In this document: positions 36,079 to 43,621 of the stretch, in pieces
Layout: each line of letters starts with the position of its first letter
Numbering within the stretch: position 1 is the first letter of the stretch
Assembly (NCBI RefSeq): GCF_023228785.1
Contig: NZ_JALOAN010000008.1
Span: 1 to 64,000 of the forward strand
Origin: Sulfurimonas sp.
GTDB lineage: Bacteria > Campylobacterota > Campylobacteria > Campylobacterales > Sulfurimonadaceae
Direction: 5' to 3'
Length of the DNA stretch: 64,000 bases
The notes under the pieces: model-generated
Seen by the model: only the letters and a program-made list of their open reading frames with translations
Told to the model about the DNA's origin: nothing
Database searches by the model: none
Program-made: the position numbers and the translations under genes

Positions 36079-36407
36079 TGGCATATATTGCTGGACTTGT
36101 AATTGTAGGACTTTTCTTTTTAGTTCTACACTATTTTACAGAACTCAACAAACATCAAAAAATCATTATCACTATTGTAGTATTTAGTATTGTTCTAGGA
36201 GCCGTTACATTTAACGCTTACTCCAATGCAAAAAGAGACAAAATGTTAAATGTGGTCATGAAATTTAACCAAGGTAAAACTGTAAATTGCAATGGCGTGG
36301 ATGTAAACAGTACAAATTACACTATTAGTATTGGAACTTATACTTTTATAGGTAAAGAAAACACCCCTAATTATGGGCAGATGATAAGTGCATCTACTTG
36401 CGAGTAG
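36078..36407 (+). CDS. Small membrane protein downstream of murC
   Basis: This 109-residue protein has two N-terminal transmembrane helices (about 2-19, YIAGLVIVGLFFLVLHYF, and 28-49, IIITIVVFSIVLGAVTFNAY) and a small periplasmic domain (about 60-109) with two cysteines, Cys in TVNCNGVDV and the penultimate ASTCE, which could form a disulfide. Its start overlaps the murC stop. I recognise no named family. It ends within a terminator hairpin. Confidence 0.75.
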   Translation: MAYIAGLVIVGLFFLVLHYFTELNKHQKIIITIVVFSIVLGAVTFNAYSNAKRDKMLNVVMKFNQGKTVNCNGVDVNSTNYTISIGTYTFIGKENTPNYGQMISASTCE

Positions 36408-36429
36408 TTAAAATTTCAAATTTAACTAC
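36404..36429 (+). terminator. Terminator after the dapC-murC operon
   Basis: GTAGTTAAA pairs with TTTAACTAC around an 8-base loop, followed by GCTTTTCATTTTTTT. The hairpin includes the stop codon of the small membrane protein and precedes the cold-shock promoter. Confidence 0.7.
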
Positions 36430-36448
36430 GCTTTTCATTTTTTTCAGG

Positions 36449-36454
36449 TATACT
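36449..36454 (+). promoter_or_regulatory. -10 box (TATACT) of the cold-shock gene
   Basis: TATACT follows a T-rich tract (TTTTTTTCAGG) and would start transcription near 36461, giving a leader of about 139 bases. Confidence 0.45.
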
Positions 36455-36460
36455 ACTGCC

Positions 36461-36599
36461 AATGAAAGATGATTCGAGTTACATCTTTAGACTGCTTTGC
36501 ATTGACGACTTTGTGTTACCAGTATAATTCACCTAAAAATAAGACTTCATATTAGATTTTCAACCACCTCAGGGTGTAATTAAACATAAAGGATTTACA
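36461..36599 (+). promoter_or_regulatory. Long 5' leader of cold-shock mRNA
   Basis: About 139 untranslated bases precede the cold-shock start. AAAGATG (36465-36471) can pair with CATCTTT (36482-36488), and CACC/GGTG pairing lies near the AAAGGA ribosome binding site. Long structured leaders act as temperature switches in cspA of E. coli; a similar role here is inferred. Confidence 0.4.
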
Positions 36600-36818
36600 A
36601 TGGCAGCATTAGTAAATGGAACAGTTAAATGGTTCAATAGCGAAAAAGGTTTCGGTTTTATCGAGCAAGAAGATGGTGGTAAAGATGTATTTGTACACTT
36701 CCGTCAAGTTAATAGCAATGGTTACGATCGTGTTTCACTAAACGAAGGTCAAAAAGTTACTTTCGAAATAGGTCAAGGCGAAAAAGGTCCACAAGCAGAA
36801 AACGTTACAGGTCTGTAA
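36600..36818 (+). CDS. Cold-shock domain protein (CspA family)
   Basis: The 72-residue protein is a single OB-fold RNA chaperone with both RNP motifs: NGTVKWFNSEKGFGFIEQ (RNP1 KGFGFI) and DVFVHF (RNP2). It melts RNA secondary structure and binds single-stranded nucleic acid. A clear AAAGGA precedes the ATG. A long leader precedes it and a strong hairpin follows, so it is expressed on its own. Several paralogues may exist; I do not assign a specific letter. Confidence 0.95.
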   Translation: MAALVNGTVKWFNSEKGFGFIEQEDGGKDVFVHFRQVNSNGYDRVSLNEGQKVTFEIGQGEKGPQAENVTGL

Positions 36819-36828
36819 TTTTTCTACA

Positions 36829-36853
36829 TATTGAGTAGATTTTCTACTCAATA
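36829..36853. terminator. Perfect 11-bp hairpin after the cold-shock gene
   Basis: TATTGAGTAGA pairs perfectly with TCTACTCAATA across a TTT loop, 10 bases after the stop codon. There is no long T-run, but the position and stability fit a terminator or 3' stability element. Confidence 0.65.
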
Positions 36854-36984
36854 TCTTCTACAAAACTTCTCTAAAATCAACTTTTATTTTTTATAACATT
36901 CTTTTTCCATCACTCTCAGATCCAATAATAAAAATTCAGCTAAAATTCTACTAATAAAGTAACAGATTAGGTAAAATATAAATA

Positions 36985-39207
36985 ATGTCCATAAACAAAA
37001 CTTCAAAAATAGATAGACTAATAGAACAACTAGATCTCTTTGAGCATATAGAGCAGTTTAAGAGCTTTTTTGCAAGAGAGAGTTCTCTCTACATCGAAGG
37101 TGACCAAGAGTTACATTTTAAATATATTAAAGCACTAGATGCACTAGAGTTTAAAGCTCCTCCTAAAGTAGCAGACTTTCTCAACATTAAAGCTCATCTT
37201 AAAAAAAGAGGCGTACTTAATTTTGAGCAAATTTTTGAGATAATAAAAATTGTTAGATATTTCAACTACTTTAAAAATCGTGAGTTTGGGGGAATAATCG
37301 GCGAGTGGATGGACAAAATAGAAGTTCATGAAAAATTTTCAGAAGTTGAGAAGTACTTTAGAGTTGATGGTCTTTTTGATGAGAACTTAGATGAGATGCT
37401 CTTTGGTTTATCTAAAAGAATAAAAGAGCATAAAAACAATATGAGTGAATCCATGAGAAGGCTCATGTCAAGTTCTAAACTTTCAGGATATTTGGTAGAT
37501 ACTCAGATTCACTTAGTAAACAACGAAGAAGCTCTTTTAGTTCGTGGTGGATTTAACCATGTATTAAAAGGTGCGGTAGTTGGAAGAAGTAGTGGTGGAT
37601 TTTTTTACGTCTCACCTGATAACATCTTAAAATCAAAAGAGCAGATTCGTTTTATTGAGCAAGAGAGAGAGACTATATTTTACACTTATGCAAAAGAGTT
37701 CTCTAGCATTCTTAGCGAGCTTTTGCCATTTATAAACTTTATAGATAAAGAGTTTACTAAGTTTGATAACTATCAAGCTAGAGTTCTTTTTGCAAAGAGT
37801 AAAAATCTTCAGCTTATAAAAAGTTCAAAAAACGACTCTAAAATCATTCTAAAAGACTTCATCCACCCTGCCCTACATAAAGCTAAACCATTAAGCGTAG
37901 ATTTTAGTAAAAACATACTTATGATAACTGGTGTAAATGCTGGTGGAAAGACAATGCTTCTTAAATCCATTCTAGCATCTGCATTTATGGCAAAGTACCT
38001 CATTCCAATGGCATTAAATGAGCATAAGTCTAAAATTGGAAGTTTTAAGAGCGTCCAAGCCATTATAGATGATCCACAAAATGTTAAAAATGACATCTCT
38101 ACTTTTGCTGGTCGTATGCAAGAGTTCTCAAAAATCTTTGAACACAAGTCTGCATTAGTAGGCATAGATGAGATAGAGCTTGGTACAGATAGTGACGAGG
38201 CTGCAGCTCTTTTTAAGGTTATACTAGAAGATCTAATCAAACGAGGACAAAAGGTAGTTGTTACAACTCACCATAAACGCTTAGCAGCTCTAATGGCAGA
38301 TCGAGACGATGTTGAGCTTATGGCTGCACTGTATGATGAAGAGCAGAGAGTTCCAACATATGAATTTATGCAAGGCATTATCGGTAAGAGCTACGCTTTT
38401 GAGACAGCTCTTAGATATGGGATCTCAAACACTATAGTAAATGAAGCAAAAAATGTTTATGGAGATAATAGTGAGAGACTAAATCTCCTGATAGAGAGAG
38501 GTTCAGAGCTTGAGCGAGAATTAAAACAAAAACATAAAAAAGTAGATGAAAAACTTGATGAGCTAAGGCTAAAAGAACTTGACTTAAAAGCTCAAAGAGA
38601 GAAGTTAAGCGCAGAACTACAAAAAGATAAACAAGAGTTGAGACTCACCTATGAAATAGCGATAGATGAAGCAAAAAAAGCCGCAAAAGCAGGTGATACA
38701 AAAGCCATTCATAGAGCTATGAGTAAGGCAAATGAGAACTTACCAAAAAAGAAGACTGAACCTAGCTTAAACAACCATGTTTATAAAATCGGTGACTTTA
38801 TCAAATATAGGAATAATAAAGGTAGCATAATCTCTATAAAAGATAAAAAAGAAGCTCTCATTGAAGTTGGTGGTATGAGGCTTCGTGTAAAAACTAAAGA
38901 TCTCAAACCAACTAAAAATATATATGTAAAACCAGAAGCAACTGTAAGGGTAAGCGTTGAGAAAAAGGCTGGTTTGAAGTGTGATCTTCATGGTATGAGA
39001 GCCACCGAGGCTGAGGAGACACTAGATAAGTTTCTATCAGATGCACTACTTAATGGCTGGGATGAAGTCATAGTCTATCACGGTATAGGAACAGGAAAAC
39101 TCTCATATGCTGTAAAAAACTTTCTCAAAGCGCACCCTAAAGTTAAAAAGTTTGAAGATGCACCACAACATATGGGTGGATTTGGTGCAAAAATAGTTAC
39201 TCTTTAA
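36985..39207 (+). CDS. mutS2: Endonuclease/recombination suppressor MutS2
   Basis: The 740-residue protein has a MutS-type clamp and lever region (about 150-290), an ATPase domain with Walker A TGVNAGGKTMLL and Walker B SALVGIDEIELGTDSDEAA, a coiled-coil linker (about 500-590), a KOW-like segment, and a C-terminal Smr nuclease domain (about 665-740) with LKCDLHGMRATEAEETLD and HGIGTGKL. The mismatch-binding domain of MutS is absent, as expected for MutS2. Family members suppress homologous recombination and act on collided ribosomes. Its proximity to murC matches Helicobacter gene order. Confidence 0.95.
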   Translation: MSINKTSKIDRLIEQLDLFEHIEQFKSFFARESSLYIEGDQELHFKYIKALDALEFKAPPKVADFLNIKAHLKKRGVLNFEQIFEIIKIVRYFNYFKNREFGGIIGEWMDKIEVHEKFSEVEKYFRVDGLFDENLDEMLFGLSKRIKEHKNNMSESMRRLMSSSKLSGYLVDTQIHLVNNEEALLVRGGFNHVLKGAVVGRSSGGFFYVSPDNILKSKEQIRFIEQERETIFYTYAKEFSSILSELLPFINFIDKEFTKFDNYQARVLFAKSKNLQLIKSSKNDSKIILKDFIHPALHKAKPLSVDFSKNILMITGVNAGGKTMLLKSILASAFMAKYLIPMALNEHKSKIGSFKSVQAIIDDPQNVKNDISTFAGRMQEFSKIFEHKSALVGIDEIELGTDSDEAAALFKVILEDLIKRGQKVVVTTHHKRLAALMADRDDVELMAALYDEEQRVPTYEFMQGIIGKSYAFETALRYGISNTIVNEAKNVYGDNSERLNLLIERGSELERELKQKHKKVDEKLDELRLKELDLKAQREKLSAELQKDKQELRLTYEIAIDEAKKAAKAGDTKAIHRAMSKANENLPKKKTEPSLNNHVYKIGDFIKYRNNKGSIISIKDKKEALIEVGGMRLRVKTKDLKPTKNIYVKPEATVRVSVEKKAGLKCDLHGMRATEAEETLDKFLSDALLNGWDEVIVYHGIGTGKLSYAVKNFLKAHPKVKKFEDAPQHMGGFGAKIVTL

Positions 39208-39251
39208 ACGGTTATTATGTTAAAATTTTTTAATAATTAAAAAGGCTTACA

Positions 39252-39683
39252 ATGAAGGTACTTATATCACTTATACTAATGTTTACACTAGGTTTATCTG
39301 CACAGATAGATGAATTTGCAAACGAAGTTAATTATTCAAGAGACTACGCAAAAGCACTAGAAATTGCAAAAAAACAAAACAAGCTCATAATGTTTGTTGC
39401 TGTAGGAGATTACTGTCCTTGGTGTAAAAAATTTGAGAGAAAAACTCTTAACTCAAAAGAGATAAAAGAAAGAGTATCAGGTGAGTTTATTCCTCTCATC
39501 ATAGATAGAGTAAGCGATAAAGGAACTTATCCCAAAGAATTTTACGCTCAAGTAGTTCCAACTGTTTTTTTCATAGATCCAAACACACAAAAGAGTCTTT
39601 TTGAATCTGTTGGATACATGAAACCAAGTGATTTTTCTGATGAACTAAACTCTGCAAAAACACTCTTTAAAAAGAGTAAATAA
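39252..39683 (+). CDS. Periplasmic thioredoxin-fold protein (CPWC)
   Basis: The 143-residue protein has a cleavable signal peptide (MKVLISLILMFTLGLSAQ) and a thioredoxin-like domain with redox motif CPWC in VAVGDYCPWCKKFE (about residues 55-58) and a cis-proline in VVPTVFFID. Families of this kind (thioredoxin_7 type) reduce or isomerise periplasmic disulfides or serve sulfur-oxidation and cytochrome assembly; no neighbour identifies the substrate. Its stop overlaps the next start (TAATG), so the two are coupled. Confidence 0.85.
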   Translation: MKVLISLILMFTLGLSAQIDEFANEVNYSRDYAKALEIAKKQNKLIMFVAVGDYCPWCKKFERKTLNSKEIKERVSGEFIPLIIDRVSDKGTYPKEFYAQVVPTVFFIDPNTQKSLFESVGYMKPSDFSDELNSAKTLFKKSK

Positions 39684-40120
39684 TGAAAAGAATTATTCTT
39701 TTTTTACTTATAACTAGCTCACTTTTTGCTGATACATTTTACACACTAGATAATATAAAAAACCTTCGTATGTACACAACTACTAGTACTAACTTTTTAG
39801 GTAAGCAAAAGATAACTGAAATAGAAAATATTGCAAAAGAGAAACTCTTAAATGCTGGATTTATTTTTGATGGTAATGATTCTGCTACTTTTATGATAAA
39901 GATAGAAGCTATAGAGATACAAGAGTTACAAGCAATCTATGTAGAAATTGGTGTGGGTGAAGAGGTGAAAACTCTAAGAGATGGAGATATCTATAGTTTT
40001 GCTTTTACCTACTTAGCTAACGATCTTATAGAATCAGATGATCCATATATAGATATACTTGAATCTTTAGACTTTTTGATCTCTCAGTTTTTAGAGGCAT
40101 ATAAATTAGATAATGAGTAA
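39683..40120 (+). CDS. Hypothetical exported protein coupled to the thioredoxin
   Basis: The 145-residue protein has a signal peptide (MKRIILFLLITSSLFADT) and an acidic mature domain of about 128 residues with mixed beta and alpha character (SATFMIKIEAIEIQELQAIYVEIGVGEEV). It has no cysteine, so it is not itself a disulfide substrate. Coupling with the thioredoxin-like gene by TAATG and an 8-base overlap with the flavoprotein gene suggest a shared operon. I recognise no family. Confidence 0.75.
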   Translation: MKRIILFLLITSSLFADTFYTLDNIKNLRMYTTTSTNFLGKQKITEIENIAKEKLLNAGFIFDGNDSATFMIKIEAIEIQELQAIYVEIGVGEEVKTLRDGDIYSFAFTYLANDLIESDDPYIDILESLDFLISQFLEAYKLDNE

Positions 40121-41315
40121 ACGAGTAGCCATTGTAGGCGGCGGCGCTTCTGGACTTTTATGTTCTATAGAGTGTGCAAAAGGTTCTTGTAAAGTTGATG
40201 TTTTTGAGCAAAATGATAAATGTGCTAAAAAAATTTTAGTCTCTGGAAATGGGCGATGTAACATCACAAACAAAAATCTTACAACTCATGACTTCTTTGG
40301 AGAAAATCCTCACTTTGTTAAGGATGCAATTGAAGGCTTTGGATATAAAGAGTTTACTAACTTTGCATCTAGCTTTGGTTTAATACTTAACACTCTAGAT
40401 GATGGAAGAGCCTATCCACTAAGCAATGAGTCAAAGAGTGTAGCTTCACTTCTTACAACTTATGCTACAAATCTTGGTGTTAAGATCCACACAAACACTA
40501 AGATAAAAGATATAAAAGCACTTTTAAAAAATTACGATGCTGTGATAGTCGCCACTGGATCTAATGCAGCTGAGCATCTAGGTGGATGCGAAGATGGTTA
40601 TGAGTTTGCAAAAGAATTTGGACATAAGATTGTCCAAACTTACCCCTCTCTTGTTCAACTTCATCTAACTTCTACTATAGCTCATAAGATGAGCGGAGTT
40701 AAAACTCTTGGCGAAGTTACACTCTTAGTAAATAATAAAAAAGACATAACAATTTGTGGGGACATATTATTTACAAACTATGGAGTCTCAGGTTTTGCTA
40801 TTCTTGACATATCACAAAGGGCTAGTAAGGCTCTTTTGGAGTTTGCAAAGGTAGATATATCTATAAATTTGCTTCCATCATACAACGCTCAAAAGCTATC
40901 AACTCACATAGTAAACTTAAGCAAATCCTTGCCAGATCTAAGCGTTATTGAGATCTTAATAGGTCTTATTCCACTAAAGATTGCCCAAGCCATTATTCAA
41001 ACACTTGAGATCTCTCAAATCACAAAAATAGACACAAAACTTAGTAAAAGAGTAGCAAACCAGATACTAAATTGGCGTTTTGAAGTCTCTAATACTCATG
41101 GTTTTCGCCATGCCGAAGTTAGTGGTGGTGGAGTTGATACTAGTGAAATAGATCCAAAAACATTCCAATCATTAAAGCAAAAAAATCTCTATTTTTGTGG
41201 AGAAGTTTTAGATATTGTAGGAAAACGTGGTGGTTATAATTTCGCTTTTGCATGGGCTAGTGGATATCTTTGTGCAAAAGATATAACAAAGTTAAGTTCT
41301 AGTAAAATTAGTTAA
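40113..41315 (+). CDS. HI0933/BaiN-family flavoprotein oxidoreductase
   Basis: The 400-residue cytoplasmic FAD protein has the dinucleotide motif VAIVGGGASGLLCSIECA, the family hallmark KKILVSGNGRCNITN (about residues 40-54), ATGSNAAEHLGG mid-protein, and the C-terminal FAD-binding ending LYFCGEVLDIVGKRGGYNFAFAWASG. The family is widespread with loosely defined function; BaiN is implicated in bile acid reduction in clostridia. The chemistry here is unknown. Its start overlaps the preceding gene by 8 bases. Confidence 0.88.
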   Translation: MSKRVAIVGGGASGLLCSIECAKGSCKVDVFEQNDKCAKKILVSGNGRCNITNKNLTTHDFFGENPHFVKDAIEGFGYKEFTNFASSFGLILNTLDDGRAYPLSNESKSVASLLTTYATNLGVKIHTNTKIKDIKALLKNYDAVIVATGSNAAEHLGGCEDGYEFAKEFGHKIVQTYPSLVQLHLTSTIAHKMSGVKTLGEVTLLVNNKKDITICGDILFTNYGVSGFAILDISQRASKALLEFAKVDISINLLPSYNAQKLSTHIVNLSKSLPDLSVIEILIGLIPLKIAQAIIQTLEISQITKIDTKLSKRVANQILNWRFEVSNTHGFRHAEVSGGGVDTSEIDPKTFQSLKQKNLYFCGEVLDIVGKRGGYNFAFAWASGYLCAKDITKLSSSKIS

Positions 41316-41328
41316 AAAAGGATTTTAA

Positions 41329-41883
41329 ATGTCTATGAGTTTAATTATATTTATAGTAGTTGTCATAATCTTAGTTCTTATGTACAACTCTTTAGTTTCA
41401 AAGAAAAATCAAGTTGAAAATATCTTTGCATCTGTGGACGCTACTCTTAAGAAAAGATATGACCTTATACCAAACATAGTTGCATCTGTAAATGAGTATA
41501 TGCAACATGAAAAAGGGCTTTTAAGTGAAGTTACAAAGCTTAGATCTGATGCAAATAAACCTAATATTAGTAATGAGCAAAAGATAGATCTAGATGCAAA
41601 AGTTAGCTCAGCACTTGGTTCTATTATGGTTGCAGTTGAGGACTATCCAGATCTTAAGGCAAATGAGAATGTTATGCATCTTCAAGCTACTTTAAATGAA
41701 GTAGAAGAGCAACTCTCAGCAGCTAGACGAGCTTACAATCAAGCTGTTACAGACTACAACAACGCTATTGAGATGTTGCCAACAAATTTTATGGCATCAG
41801 CTATGTCTTACAAACGAAAAGAACTCTTTAGTATTGTAGAGCAAGAGAGAAAAAATATAAATGTTAAAGAGCTTTTTAACTAA
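41329..41883 (+). CDS. LemA-family protein
   Basis: The 184-residue protein has one N-terminal transmembrane helix (LIIFIVVVIILVLMYNSLVS) and the LemA helical domain with NQVENIFASVDATLKKRYDLIPN, YMQHEKGLLSEV and AARRAYNQAVTDYNNAIEMLP. AAAGGA precedes the ATG. LemA proteins often accompany DUF3137 or TPM proteins, as here, where a DUF3137-type gene follows 5 bases after the stop. The function is membrane-associated but not defined. Confidence 0.92.
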   Translation: MSMSLIIFIVVVIILVLMYNSLVSKKNQVENIFASVDATLKKRYDLIPNIVASVNEYMQHEKGLLSEVTKLRSDANKPNISNEQKIDLDAKVSSALGSIMVAVEDYPDLKANENVMHLQATLNEVEEQLSAARRAYNQAVTDYNNAIEMLPTNFMASAMSYKRKELFSIVEQERKNINVKELFN

Positions 41884-41888
41884 GTTAC

Positions 41889-42839
41889 ATGAAGACTAGA
41901 TCAGAGCTTACAGATTTTTACTACAAAACACTCTACCCAACTTTAAAAGATTTAGACGAGAAGCGAAAGCATCTTCTATACAGAATTGCTGTAGTTGGTG
42001 TTTTGTTCTCTCTTGTTTTTCTTTTTATAATTCTCTCTTTAGTTCATAGTGTTGATTTCATAATCCTCGCTCTTTTTGCATATGTAGGAATTGGATCTTT
42101 TATATATAAGTTTCTTATTAAAGACTACACACTAGAGTTTAAACAAAATGTCATAAAACCACTCATAGAAGCCATAAGTAAAGACCTCTCTTACAACTGT
42201 CATCATCACATTCAAGAGCACCTCTTTAACCGTTCAGATCTCTTTAAAAAACCAGATAGAATAAGTGGTAATGACTATGTAGGAGGACTTATTAAAGGTA
42301 CTAAAATAGAGTTTTCAGATATTCATGCAGAGGTTAAACATAAAAACTCTAAAAACAAAGAGAGCTGGAGTACGCTCTTTAGAGGACTTTTTATAGTCGC
42401 AGAATTTAACAAAAACTTCACTACAAAGACTCTAATACTTCCTGACACTGCTCAAAGTACATTTGGAGATCTCATAGGTGGTTGGTTGCAATCAAATAAC
42501 TTTGCTAGAGATGAACTTGTAAGAATGGATGACAATGAGTTTGAGAGAGAATTTGTAGTCTACTCAAAAGATCAAATAGAAGCTAGATATATTCTCTCTC
42601 ACTCTTTGATGAAAAAATTATTAACACTTAAAAAAAGATCTAAACATCCTATTTATGTCTCTTTTATTGGCAATCATATTCACATAGCCATAGAGTATAA
42701 CAAGGATCTATTTGAGCCATCTATTTTCTATTCACTCTTAGAGTATAAGATAGCGATGGAGTATGTAGGCACTCTACACTTAGCTCTTGACATTGTAAAT
42801 GAGTTAAAACTAAATGAAAAAATTTGGAGCAAATCATGA
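41889..42839 (+). CDS. DUF3137-type membrane protein (LemA partner)
   Basis: The 316-residue protein has two adjacent transmembrane helices (about 33-55, AVVGVLFSLVFLFIILSLV, and 60-78, FIILALFAYVGIGSFIY) and a large cytoplasmic C-terminal domain (about 85-316) with KGTKIEFSDIHAEVKHK and LFRGLFIVAEFNKNF. From memory this is the DUF3137 arrangement typical of genes next to lemA. It overlaps the EI24-like gene by ATGA. Confidence 0.82.
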   Translation: MKTRSELTDFYYKTLYPTLKDLDEKRKHLLYRIAVVGVLFSLVFLFIILSLVHSVDFIILALFAYVGIGSFIYKFLIKDYTLEFKQNVIKPLIEAISKDLSYNCHHHIQEHLFNRSDLFKKPDRISGNDYVGGLIKGTKIEFSDIHAEVKHKNSKNKESWSTLFRGLFIVAEFNKNFTTKTLILPDTAQSTFGDLIGGWLQSNNFARDELVRMDDNEFEREFVVYSKDQIEARYILSHSLMKKLLTLKKRSKHPIYVSFIGNHIHIAIEYNKDLFEPSIFYSLLEYKIAMEYVGTLHLALDIVNELKLNEKIWSKS

Positions 42840-43621
42840 AAAATGAAAAAGACATAATACTACTAAGCATAAAAGATTTTCTATCGCCAAAGATGCTAAA
42901 GTACTCTTTAGCTCCTTTTCTTATTACTTTAATTTTAATGTATGTTTTGTTTTTTGTTGTAGCTGGAATGGGGGTGGATAGCTTGGCTACTATGCAAGTA
43001 GAGTCAACTCAAACTACTTTGCAAAATGGAATTCCACACACACAAAACACTACAACAACGCTCGAAGGTAGTTCCATTGTGGAGTATTTAATGAGTTTTG
43101 CTATTACTTCTTGGTTAATCACTTTTCTTATTTATGCAATTGGTGGGTTTTTAACTCTTTACATCTCAATTTTTATAGCTATTATTGTCATAGGATTTTT
43201 AACGCCATTTGTACTTCGTGAACTACAAAAGCGCCACTACCAAGATGTAGAGCTTATTGGCTTTTCTAACATTCTTGCAGATCTATTTTTAGCTATAAAA
43301 TGGGCACTCATTATGTTGTTACTTTTTATAGTTTTAATCCCTTTTTATTTCATTCCCATAGTGAATTTAATAGCTATTAACATCCCCTTATATTACTTTT
43401 TTCATAAGATGTTAAAGTTTGATATTGCATCAAATATCTGTACAAAAGAAGAAAACAAAAAGATAAACTTATTTTTTTCTAGTAAATTAAGATTCAAAAC
43501 ACTAAGTTTATACCTTATTTCACTTATTCCATTTGCTATATTTTTTGGTGCTGTTTTATTTGTAATATATCTAGGACATACTTACTTTATAGAAGTAAAA
43601 AAACTTCGCGAGACTAATTAA
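42836..43621 (+). CDS. EI24/CysZ-like integral membrane protein
   Basis: The 261-residue protein has about four to five transmembrane segments (near 20-42, 85-125, 150-185, 225-255) and the family text DFLSPKMLKYSLAPFLITLI, GFLTPFVLRELQKRHY and IPLYYFFHKML. EI24/CysZ homologues include sulfate transporters, but Campylobacterota members have no demonstrated substrate. ATG 42836 is chosen over 42824 because of GGAG at 42826-42829 and the ATGA overlap with the DUF3137 gene. It converges and overlaps by 4 bases with the helicase gene. Confidence 0.8.
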   Translation: MKNEKDIILLSIKDFLSPKMLKYSLAPFLITLILMYVLFFVVAGMGVDSLATMQVESTQTTLQNGIPHTQNTTTTLEGSSIVEYLMSFAITSWLITFLIYAIGGFLTLYISIFIAIIVIGFLTPFVLRELQKRHYQDVELIGFSNILADLFLAIKWALIMLLLFIVLIPFYFIPIVNLIAINIPLYYFFHKMLKFDIASNICTKEENKKINLFFSSKLRFKTLSLYLISLIPFAIFFGAVLFVIYLGHTYFIEVKKLRETN

